This document shows positions 1 to 12,300 of a stretch of DNA of 64,000 bases, in pieces. The notes beneath the pieces are model-generated. The model was not told the origin of the DNA, did not search any database, and saw only the letters and a list, made by a program, of their open reading frames with translations. The DNA comes from Leuctra nigra (Eukaryota; Arthropoda; Insecta; Plecoptera; Leuctridae): contig OW203767.1 in NCBI GenBank assembly GCA_934045905.1, forward strand, positions 26,730,785 to 26,794,784. Direction: 5' to 3'. Numbering within the stretch: the first letter of the stretch is position 1; each line of letters starts with the position of its first letter. Position numbers and translations under genes: made by a program.

Positions 1-227
1 TTGAAATTGCTGAATGTTTTATTCCGCTTACATCGGACAACAGTAAATTGTAGTTTTTTCGGAGTGTGAAATTTTTTTCGAAATCTTTGCAAGATTCTTG
101 TGGAATGTTCATTCCATTATTGTATATCGGTACTTTGAATGGCATAATTTGGACCAAGCAAACTTGCCCTCCGAGCGAATGATTTAGGGACGTGATCCCC
201 ACAACGACACTTCCTAGACCTCTAACT
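1..227 (-). other. knk: knk 3' untranslated region, with poly(A) signal
   Basis: Sequence after the TGA stop on the minus strand. A canonical AATAAA occurs at 18-23 (minus strand, in CGGAATAAAACATTC). The cleavage site would lie at or just beyond the window edge, giving a 3' UTR of about 220-240 bases. No other open reading frame is seen. Confidence 0.55.
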
Positions 228-371
228 TCACCTGAGAAGCGATGCGACCGCCAGTAGGAGCAGCGTGAAGCTGGCACCGAGCCTGGAGCCGTCGGATCTT
301 GGTGAAGCGTTGTATTTGTATCCGCTGTCGACAACGTGGATCTTCCAACCCAGGTTGTTGTGCGTGTAGCA
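228..371 (-). CDS. knk: knk last coding exon: plastocyanin C-x2-H motif and GPI-anchor signal
   Basis: 48 codons including the TGA stop, after acceptor CGTTCCAG. It begins CYTHNNLGWKIHVVDSGY, which carries the Cys and second His of a cupredoxin copper site, with Leu or no ligand where Met is often found. After NASPRSDGSR comes the hydrophobic tail LGASFTLLLLAVASLL ending in Arg. Small residues (S, D, G, S) just before the tail are plausible GPI attachment sites. The 4.9-kb intron before this exon holds two complete repeats. Confidence 0.93.
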   Translation of the reverse strand, partial: CYTHNNLGWKIHVVDSGYKYNASPRSDGSRLGASFTLLLLAVASLLR

Positions 372-3300
372 CTGGAACGGCAAACATTGAATCGTTAAAG
401 CACCATTCAAAGCGCATTATGTGAGGGAGTTTTGCAGCTCTGTTGGTACTTTTTTCTGTTCATACAGATTTATTGAGTAACAGTATTCTGTAGTCTGTAA
501 TGGTTTTCTACATTAGGTACCACTAACCAGGAAACCAATTTTGTGTATTTTTTGAATCATTTAATCTTCAGAGCTTTTTTATGAAATCAATAAACTCAAC
601 TCTCTTATATTTCAACAGAGTACAGACAAAATCTTACAAACTTACGAAAATCAATTTTATTCCAAGGACCCTCTTGCTTGTGTTAACAAAACTAGAATTT
701 TTGAACGTTGAAGATTCTGTTCTAAAATCTAAGTAAAACTCGCGTTGTTATACCTATTTTAGTCCGGGCGGGATGTGCAAGAAAACGGCCCGATTGTGCA
801 TTTTGGTATAAAAGCACCAAATTTTTACCACACATACTAGATACCCAACCATTCATTAAAAGACCGGGAGGCATCTCAGATATTGCCCATGTCACCCGTG
901 GCAGCCATTTTAAAAAATGTCGAATATTTGATGTATTGTGCTAAATACGACGGGAATATGGCATGCAAAAACATCTTTCCTACTAATTCGATCATGGGGA
1001 ACTCGAATATAACATCAGAATTCTCCATTTAATCAACGCTTACCCGTGGCGGCCATTTTTAACAGTGACAATCATATTTGATATGACGGCCAAGTGATGT
1101 GGGCAACATGACATGCGACACCATCTTTCCCACTAAATCGACCATGAAGAACTCGAATATGACATAAAAATACTCAATTTGTTTACTGGTCACCCGTGGC
1201 GGCCATTTTAAGAAATGGCGCCCACTTAAAAATGTCACATGAATCTAAAATTGTCATGCGACACCATCTTTCCAACTAATTCGACCATGGAGAATTCGAA
1301 TATAAAATCGAAATACTCAATTTGCTTACTGGTAACCCGTGGCAGCCATTTAAAAAAAATGGCACCACATAAAAAACATATAAATCAAAAATTGTCATGC
1401 GACACAAATTTTCCTATTAAATCGGTCATTGGGGAACTCGAATATGTCATCAAAATTTTCGATTTACTTACTGGTCACCCGTAGCGGGCATTATTTAAAT
1501 ATGGCATCTATTCATAAAATAAGATATTTGATAGAAAAGTCCGTAGTATGTCACGTGACTTCATCCATGGTACAAAATTGAAACTGGTATTGGTATTAGA
1601 GTATACTATTGGCTCATTATATCAATCATTTGGCCAATATAATTTTTCCTACCTCCGTGAAGAGCCATCCATTGTGGATAACAACATTGTCTTGGGCTGG
1701 GCTGCGGAATATACGTACGAGGGCTGTACCGAAAGTATGCAACTTTAGCCATAACTTTGCTATTAATTGAAACACATCGTTCAAATTGCTCATGGTGATT
1801 GAGTAACACTTCGTCTATACAACGGTATGACTCAACATTCTCTGAGTAACAATAGATGCGATTGCACGATGGTTGAACCCAACACTCCAATTATATTCGG
1901 GTTAAAATATGTGGGGTTTCTAACCGATAGACTGCTACCTTGACGCGGTGGTGGTGGCTTAAGGGGCCAACTCACATTACTAGTTGGCCCCAACTTAGTG
2001 CAGTTCAGGGTCGACCTAGTTCCATGCCCTCCCCAAATTCGCGGACCCCTCGGGCCGGCCTCCCCCCCTCGAGATGCTGATCCCCCTGCAATCGGGTCCC
2101 ACCGGCCCGAAGTCTCCCTCCCCCAGGTCTGTCACCATTCTGAACTGGCTTTCCCACCAGTTGCAGACTCCCCCAGATCGGGTCCGCTAGATCGACCCCT
2201 CCCCATGTCCTTCACTTATTAACAACTAAGCTAAAAATAAAAAAAATAATGTGCGCAAAATGACCTAGTTGTCGACGCGCGGTTGAACAATTTTAATATA
2301 ATTTAATTTATGTGGGGTTTACCGTTTATTACCCTCTTCTTCACAGCCAATGCTATGAGAGCGTACTCAAATCGTGTCCCAAATTATTGACCTTGGTAAA
2401 ACTGAGTGGTAGAAGTTGAAAGGTGTAAGATTCTGGATGTTACATGGATGGGAATACATTGACTGGCCCAATCTGCCGAATGCCTGTCTTATTGCCAAAA
2501 AGCAGCACATAGGCAGGTGTAAATATAATTGGAGTGTTGGGTTCAACCATCGTGCAATCGCATCTATTGTGACTCAGAGAATGTTGAGTCATACCGTTGT
2601 ATAGACGAAGTGTTACTCAATCACCATGAGCAATTTGAACGATGTGTTTCAATTAATAGCAAAGTTATGGCTAAAGTTGCATACTTTCGGTACAGCCCTC
2701 GTACGTATATTCCGCAGCCCAGCCCAAGACAATGTTGTTATCCACAATGGATGGCTCTTCACGGAGGTAGGAAAAATTATATTGGCCAAATGATTGATAA
2801 AATGAGCCAATAGTATACTCTAATACCAATACCAGTTTCAATTTTGTACCATGGATGAAGTCACGTGACATACTACGGACTTTTCTATCAAATATCTTAT
2901 TTTATGAATAGCTGCCATATTTAAATAATGCCCGCTACGGGTGACCAGTAAGTAAATCGAAAATTTTGATGACATATTCGAGTTCCTCATGACCGATTTA
3001 ATAGGAAAATTTGTGTCGCATGACAATTTTTGATTTATATGTTTTTTATGTGGTGCCATTTTTTTTAAATGGCTGCCACGAGTTACCAGTAAGCAAATTG
3101 AGTATTTCGATTTCATATTCGAATTCTCCATGGTCGAATTAGTTGGAAAGATGGTGTCGCATGACAATTTTAGATTCATGTGACATTTTTAAGTGGGCGC
3201 CATTTCTTAAAATGGCCGCCACGGGTGACCAGTAAACAAATCGAGTATTTTTATGTCATATTCGAGTTCTCCATGGTCGATTTAGTGGGAAAGATGGTGT

Positions 3301-6300
3301 CGCATGTCATGTTGCCCACATCGCTTGGCCGTCATATCAAATATAGTCGCCACTTTTAAAAATGGCCGTCACGGGTAAGCGTTGATCAAATGGAGAATTC
3401 TGATGTTATATTCGAGTTCACCATGATCGAATTAGTAGGAAAGATGTTTTTGCATGCCATATTCCCGTCGTATTTAGCACAACACATCAATTATTCGCCA
3501 TTTTTTAAAATGGCTGCCATGGGTGACAAGGGCAATATCTGAGATGCCTCCCGGTCTTTTAATGAATGGTTGGGTATCTAGTATGTGTGGTAAAAATTTG
3601 GTGCTTTAATACCAAAATGCACAATCATTTCACATCCCGCCCGGACTATTAGTCAAGTACATCTATATCCCATAAAAAACACTCCGTGTAAAAATACCAG
3701 CCAAGTCTCTTCAACTAAAAAAAAAATAGAAGAAATCTAAAAATTCAGCACTGAAAAGTAGTGATATCAAAAAAAGGCCAAGTCAAAACTTTTAAAAATT
3801 ACTTGGCGCATCGTGCATATAAATAGTATAGAAGTAGGTCGGTAATCAAATATACTCATCTATACATAAAATATATCTATAATCCCATAGAAAAACGATG
3901 CGCCAAGTAATTTTTAAAAGTTTTGACTTGGCCTTTTTTTGATATCACTACTTTTCAGTGCTGAATTTTTAGATTTCTTCTATTTTTTTTTTAGTTGAAG
4001 AGACTTGGCTGGTATTTTTACACGGAGTGTTTTTTATGGGATATCATTCCTTTTTTCAGTTTATTCTTACAATTTGTAGCATATATTGTGGAACCAAAGA
4101 CTATAATTCCTTTAAAAAAATACGCCTTTTTGATTTGGTTGCTAAGAAAGTTGTGCTTGTTACTATGTATATGCCATAAATGATATGCTATAAAGTATAG
4201 CGCAAGTTTCGTTCCAATTGGTCCAGCCGTTCTCGAGTTATGGCATCACTTCCGGTTTTCAAAATGGCGGCTGACTTCACTGCCACCTAAAATTTGTGTC
4301 TTTAAATGCTATGTAACATTATAAGCCTTCTGAATATGTAGTTATTGTTATAAGAGATGATTTCATTCAAATTTGGCATTTTTATGACGTCATTTCCGGT
4401 TTCGGTAAAAGAACATTTCTATTTTGACTGTTGATATTTCATTGAGAAGACCATCCGAATCGTTTGGCGCTAGTTTCGTCCCAATTGGTCCATCAGTTTT
4501 TAAGATATGACGTCACTTCCGGTTTCAAAATGGTGGCACAAAAAATTCGTAAGGACAAGGTATCATCAGACGCCAAAAGTGCATATATGGTAAAAATTTC
4601 AGATCGATCGGCTCAGCCGTTTAGGCTGTGGCGCTGTCAACAGTGTTTCCTGATATCATCAGAATCATCATCTTCAGAATCAGAAAGTGGTGTAATTTTA
4701 CATATTTCACGGCCCTCTAGCACGAAAATGACATACCCTATTGTTCCCAAATTCGGTATATGGGGTGGGGTGGGCCATAGCTCGAAATTAAGATATTTTG
4801 CAACAATGTGAGATTTTCCAATTTTAAGATCCAGTAGGCCGAAAATGCCATGTTGTTGCTTACAGTAAAAGTGGTTGGTCTGCTCCTCAGTTTATTAGGC
4901 ATTTACGGTATGTTGAGTGAGTGTGAGTGTACGGTACGACTTGGCTGGGTGGAGCGACCGCTCCACTAGATATATCGGTATAGTACCGATAATCTACAAG
5001 TCTACTTTAATTTTAAACAACTTTCCAAATTTACTGAAGAAACTCGACTATACACTGGCAAATTCATGCAATTTCTCAAGAGGACTTATTACTTGTTAAA
5101 CGGGCCTTTTGGGGGCCAACATCAACACTAGGAGCGTCAACCGAAGAAACATCGTCTGCACTTATTACTTGTATTAGGTAGATCAAATTATTACAGTGAA
5201 TAAGAACTACAAGTTGATTATGCGAGCGTACCTGATAGTAAAGCAGATCCGGGCTCTCCATGGGCACAGTCCAGTTGAGATACTCTGGCTGTCCTTCTTC
5301 GCACACCAAATGTAACGTTGTGAGATACACCTCGAACGTCTTGGTCTCCGTGGACTTGTCTACGGTTCTGTGCGTATACTCGCAGTAGCGTCCGGCCGCC
5401 GTCGGCAGCGGGTAGTTCTCACCGTCGTAGCTGACGCCGGCGTAGATGCGCTGCTTCTTCTGCTCCTCCAGAGACTTCTGGCCGAAGCCACCTTCACTGC
5501 TGTCCGTGATGTAGAACGGATGGTAGCGAGCCGGCTGCGTCGGATCTTTACCTGCGAGGTAAACAAGTTGCGTTAACAACAACACCTGTTGCATTATTAG
5601 TACTGAAACGAGATACATAATTATGAAATCTTTTTTATGGAATTCTATTTCTGTGTCTTCACCAGTAAAGCGTTACGACTGGCAAGTCGAGAGTCACAAC
5701 TTTCAACTAATGTTGAAACTCTTCTGACTGTATCATAAAGTATATTGTGTACTGTAGCAAGCTGGTAGTGGTACTGCATGCACGTATTTGAGGAATTATC
5801 TATTCACTATTTATCTTTTCATCTATTCAAATTTACAGCAGTTCTAGTATTTACGTGAATAAAAGGGCCAACTCATTTAGTTGTCTCTTCCGCTTCGTAT
5901 GGAGGATAATGCTTATGGAGTGTATTCCAAATGTTATTCATAAAAAAAAAAATACAAAAAAAAAAAAAAATCTCTAAAAATAGCTTCGGTTCTGGAGATA
6001 TTTATTATTTTGGTAATACTTTTTGTTAGAATTAGACATTTTTATGGTGATTTTGTTGGATAATACAATTGTTTTTATTATTTAAAAATAGGTTCTTGTA
6101 TTATATTTGTTATAAATTCAAATTAATTTATCTAAACTAGTACACATTGCTTAGGCCATTTATAATCTCAACAAGAGAAAAATTAATATCTCAAAGTGAT
6201 AAAATTTGTCTCTCTCTATCTATAAGTCAGCTGGAATCAAAGAAACCATAACTCTAGCAAATACACATCGTCTTTCATAACGTACCTCCTTCTACCATGA

Positions 6301-9300
6301 ACGTGTACGTCTTCCCTCTCTCAACGTATATCTCCGGAATGAGCTTTTCGTTGATGTACCACGCGATGCCCCAAGACGGATGCCCCGTGATAGGCGTGTA
6401 GCCCCGCTTGCCGCCGGTGGGTCCGATGCGGGCCGTGAACTCCGTCTCCTGGTGGATGACCGCGGGGGGCCACGGCTCCACCTCTTTCTCCGTCGGCAGG
6501 TTGAACAGAGACTCCGTGCACGAGTGGTCTTTCATGCTGCTGAAGTCGATGCGAATGTCGTCTGAAACTTGAGAGTTGCTGTTAGGTTCTCTAATGGAGA
6601 TGAGGAAAGCTGTGGAAACAGTCGTATTTGTGAACATTTAGTTTTGCATCTAGTTTGTTATTTTGTATGGCTAGAAAGTATATGAATGCAAAAATATCTG
6701 ACAAAGGTGCAAGCAAAAATGAAATATAAAATCTTAAAATCTGATCTTAAAATATACACAAACACAACTAAAAAAATTTAAAAAATACACTTTATTTTGT
6801 TTTTTTTCCTTTACTTTTATGAAAAACCAAGCACTGAAAGTAGGTAGCAACTTAAAAAAGAGGAAACAAAGTAAAACAAAATAATAAATCATACGTTTCG
6901 GGAATCAGAATAGGTTAAAAGTAAAGTATGGTAAATACAAACTTATATATTGTTTTGATTGAAATGTGGAAAATTTTGATTAAAAAGAGAATGATTAACA
7001 AAAATTTGTTTTCGACCCTACTCTTCATGAAATGAACTGAAACACTGCAGAGTGAAATATACCCATGGTTTTGTCCGGTATCGCATGCGCGTTGGCCTCC
7101 TTGCGACTGTTGAGTGGCCCAATGGCCGCTATTACGTTCACGTCACCCTTCATAGGTATCCCGCGATCATTGATTGGCTCGTTAGACTGCAGCGGGCGGC
7201 GATACTTGATCGTCGTCACTCCGTTGTTGCGCTGGCCAGAGAGGAACTCGACGTCGTTCTTGCCGCCGATCCGTTCGTCAGGGCAGACTCCGTTCTTCCC
7301 GTCACACTGCAAATAGAGAATTGTAATTCTCATAAAATCACTCCCTGTACCACCAACCAATTCTGGCCAATCTTTAAAATAAATAATCAGACAAATCAAG
7401 AAATCTTTAAAAATAAAGTGCATTATTTTTTTAATAATGTCTCTCCTTTAAAGATCTTTATCTTCCAAATTTGAAGCTTATACAAAACATTCTCCAAAAA
7501 TAGTTTTTTTCAGTTTCTAAAGGGTTCATAGTTTTTAATAAACTGGAAATTTTACGTAATTTTAAGAATCTTCTGTTTTGTAACAAGGGATTGAATATAT
7601 AGAAACCGAGCGTAAGCATACAGTTTGAAATTTGCCATTGTAAATGAGGGTCTACAGAAGTTAATGAATTACCTGGTGTCTGTATTCATGATTTTTCCTC
7701 TAGTTGTTCATTGAAAAAAAATAATTAGAAAGATCTCCCCACTAGAACCTTGCTTGATATTGTGCTGAGAGTTAACCTGTGCGGTGGCCGACATGTAGTA
7801 ATCCACCGCCCGGAAGTTGCCTGTGTCGCTGTCCTTGAACGCGACGACGACATCTCCGCCGACCATGGAGGACCTGCCCGCCTCGCCGCTGATGCCGAAC
7901 GCCATGTATTGGTCCTCGCGAATGCGGGCGGACAGCTGGATGTCCACCCACTGCTCGTCCTCGCTCATCTCCCACTGGACTTGCATGCGGTCGCCGAGCA
8001 ACTGCCGGCAGTTGGTCGACTTGTCCATCCCGTCGGGCGTGCTCGTGCTCGTCTGCAACATGCACTCGGTCAGATGCAGTCAATAGCATGCACCGTGCAG
8101 CCACGAGGAGATTTCTAAAACAACCTTCATGAATGTTCTTTTCATAGAAAAATAATTAAAATTTCAATGATCAAAATCTTTTTTTTTCAGAATTTAAAAG
8201 GAATGTTGATATCAAAAAAGTTTATTTAAAAATCAGTAATTTTCCTTTAAATGTAATCAAGTAAATGCATAAATATCTTTCTTATAAGGTAGACTACACT
8301 GAATAAACTGATTTGAAACAGACGGTCCAATCCTTGATATTTGAAATAGTAACAGTAATGAAGTTTTTGATAAAAGTTCTATACTGGAAATATATTCAAA
8401 TATTTTCACGAACATTTGAACATTTTAAATAGCTACTCTTTCAGAAATTATCTTTGAATATAGAAGTTTTTAATAATTTGATACTGATAAGTAAATCTAT
8501 CATCATTGTTTCTACCAAACTCACAATAACGTTTGAAGTAATAAATTCAGCAGAATTTGTGGAAGAAATGATCCCTGTCTCAATTTCAAGAATATTTGAA
8601 TTTGTGAAAAGAGTCAACTCTTGCTTACCGGATTGTACCACCATGGTGGCTGTTGAAATCCCAAGATGGCAGACATGGAGGCAATAATACATGTAAATCA
8701 ACCTCATCTTTATCTACCACGTGAGAAATGGAATAGTATAGAACGCACTCAAAAAGGTTCAATTTTTTGGGGTAACACCTACGTATGAGTTTCTATGTCA
8801 AAGGTTCACTTAAATTAGAACGTTTTGTACGGATATCATGCTCTTCTCTTATGGATAATATGATTACAATTATTTGGCTATTAATTCGAATTCAGTTAAA
8901 ATAAAAATATGATTCTACTGACGATTTCTTGAACTGCATGTTTTAGCTTTTTATGCACGTGCTTTTCAATTAGTTATGTTCTTTCAGCTGACTTCTTAAG
9001 TTAAACTAATATGTTTATGCTTTACTTGATAACTTTTATACATTCGTAAATTTTGTATAATTTTTATTGTAATGTGGAAAAAAGGCTTATGAAATAAATA
9101 AAAAAATAAAAAAATATGTAGAAAGAGATACCTACATATGGGGGGAGAAACTTTTTTCAATTGAAATCTTTTTGGTATGAACAATTTATTTCGTGTGTCT
9201 TTCCTTTGGTACAACCAATAATGCACATCGTATTGCTTCAATTTTTTTTCAAATCTCAATTCTCTATTTTATAACTTCATAAGTGCAGTATTGATATTAT

Positions 9301-12300
9301 GAATCTTCACTCCACTGTCTCCACCAAGCTTCTGCAAGCTCTGCTTTCTGTTGCTGCTACATACGCTACGCTGGACCTACCGTGATCTTCGTCTGCCCCA
9401 AAGCAGGAGGCACGTCGAGGTCCTTGGGTATCAGAACGTGCCCGAAGTTGTGTCTGTACTGGACACACCACATGGCCAGCCAGTCGATGTCGTGGACAGT
9501 CAATGAGCCGGGCAGCACGATCTCAATGTCCTCGCCTTGGTACCCTTTCAGCGGCTCGAGACTGCAGGCAAACATTTGTCACGCATATTATAGTTGACTT
9601 TGTTGTTATATTATGATACATTAAAGAACTGTAATATAGATGGCTGTCATAGTAGTAGCTGGCATTTTCAAAAACATCAGACGTGAAAATGATTCATTTT
9701 TACAACATATAAAGTTATAATAACTTGTTACAAATTCATGTAAACCCAAATGTTCAGTTTTTCAGTTCAGTTGTCTTTAGTGAACTTCAAAATATTCTCA
9801 AAAGGTCATAAAATTAGCTCATTCGAAGTTAGTTTTGAGAATTTTTTAATGTGAAAATATAAAACTTGGATTTATACTTTATAGTCGAAGATTATCAGGA
9901 CCAAGTAGGCCATTTTGCTTCATCGGTCGTATAACAGGCTAATTTTTTAATATGTTGTTACAAACAGTCCAAGCAAACCACCATTCAAAATAAGTCAAAA
10001 TAAAACCATCGGAACATGCCCAAAACACTCTAGACACCCAAAAGGGGGGTCAAAATTTGAAAATTTGAAATCGACCATAACTTTTTCAATTTCAGTCCGA
10101 TTTTCACAATCCAAAAATAAAAATGTTCAGATCAACTATCTTAAAATAGAAAAAAATAATTTGTGTCCATTTTTTATAATGACGCAGTCTTTTCGCTAAA
10201 ACATGTGCCAATATGGACACAAAAATCCAACATGAGGCACTTTCGATTGCTGCTGCGTCCGAGATATAACTATAATTTCCAAATATTTTGCATGATTAAT
10301 TAGTCCGATCTATTGCCAACAAATTCCTCACTGGACATTTTTCCTGACTTGAAATCCACAGCTCAGTTTTTGCAATTTCCCGAACTCTGTCGTTTCGCTA
10401 AGCCGATATTTACTCTCATTCCAACCGGTTAATTGTGCGGTTGCTAAGCAATATAATTGTTCATTTTGTGATTAAAAGTTATACTTCAGCAAATATCTCA
10501 ATAAGACCCCCCCCCCTTTAACTTTTTTAAACATGATTTATTTGATTCGTGCCTGCGGTTTCAAGATGGCGGCCCACTAAAGATGGCATCCATTGTAATT
10601 ATAGGTAAGGCAATATCTTGGCTCCCGTTGACCCGATTTTAAATTTTTTGAGCTCAAATTGGGGCTGAATAATTTCCGTATCTTTTCCATAACATGAATA
10701 TCATATATCGCACGGTAATTGAATTATAATTATTGTTAATAATGCGTATTGGATGAAAGGCTTTCATCAACGCTTATTTTTCTTATTATCGATAAACCGT
10801 TTTCCAATATAATTTACATAAAGGCGCGTAGGATGGGGGAGGGGGCTGGGGGAATACCCCCCACACTTGAGCAGTCTACCCCGCCCCCCCCCCCAAATAA
10901 TCATACAAAATTAAGATATTATAATGAATTTAATTTCATAATTAAGAATTAAATTTCTATTTAGACAAAAACCTACGAAACCTTTCAAAATATGATACTT
11001 ACTGGCGTGTAGAAGGGGGGGGGGGGGATCTCTCCCCCCCCCCCCCCAATCGAGCAGTGTTACCTCCCATTTACCATGCAAATTAAATTTAGCGTCCCAG
11101 AATCTCTTAAATTGTTTAGATTAAACAAAACGCCCTGCTGGACAACACTAGGGGGTTGTTTGTTGTGATTTGAGCAGATTCACCTAAAGGGTTGTTTAAG
11201 TAGTTTGTGCATTTTTGAGACCCAAAATCACTATTAAATTGTTCAAATACTAAAAAATATCCTGCGGGGCTACAACTGGGGGGCCCGCCCCCAGACTTCT
11301 CTCCGGTTGCCGCAATCCCCCCCCCCCCCCTCCCCCCAATGATGTATGTAGTTCCTACACGCCTGTATACTTGTAATTTCATTAGCTCTCACTTCGTATT
11401 CTCATTGTTCTAATCGATGGACGTAAGTGTGCGTGGCCTTTCTAGTGCGTGTACTTTCAATTCCATATGCCCGAGACTTCCCTCTCTACCTTCTCTGCTT
11501 CTTGTCATCCCATTTTTTTCTACAAGGCCACGCCATCTATGTTCCCCTATCTATTCTGATCTTCCATTACTCTCCACTTCTTTCACGTGTTTACTCTACC
11601 TATACTTAACTTTCAACGTCCTTCCTGATTCTCTCTTCATGGTTGTTCGATCTTCCTCAATCCTCCATCAATGGTGAGCTCACATTATACCCCTTTTATT
11701 CTCCCACACCAACAACCTCTCTACTCATTTCCAGGTTCGTAGCTCAGAGTTTCACTTCCAACTCTTTTATGTCCTTTGATTTCCTCATTTTGTAAATTCA
11801 GTTACCTCTGCAACACTTCGACGGAACTCTATTTTTGCATAGTAGAGTTTATAGTTCTTCTATTCATCTTTTTGGTCAGGTCACTGCTGCGTACGTTCAG
11901 ATAGAATCAAGTACTCAACAAATCATAAAATGTAGTTGAACGAAACGATTGACAGCTTGTTTTCAGGTCCCTTGGCAATCAAATCATTCCTTATTATTAT
12001 CAATGAAATCAGAGCTCACAAACTAGAGTTAGATGACGAGTTAGCATCGACTTCATCGAATGATGCCATGCCTTCAAACCTTTTTCTGCAGCTATCCGTT
12101 TCTTTCGAATACCGTTTTATCTTTTGTTGAGTGTACGTCTTGTAAAGTAGGTACAAATTTTAATGTAAATGGCACAATTCGTTTAAACAGTTTACTCGCA
12201 TTATGATAGAAACATAAATGTAATGAACAGCAGAAACCTTCCCTCAATCTATTTGTTCACTTTTATTTCCCTAGCCAAATAGGTATGTCTTTAGTTCATA

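Larger units (their letters stand above)
5552..9380. other. knk: Four compact knk introns (734, 501, 470 and 1328 bp)
   Basis: The introns at 5552-6285, 6562-7062, 7307-7776 and 8053-9380 are AT-rich, with poly-A/T runs and no repeat shared with the rest of the window. They are far shorter than the introns around the DM13 and last exons, so the DOMON and plastocyanin part of the gene is compact while the rest has been expanded by insertions. Confidence 0.7.

Noticed and set aside
1606..2813. Identical frames of 94 codons on opposite strands
   Set aside because: They are the two arms of the foldback element; no codon bias or motif, and arm identity explains the frame conservation.
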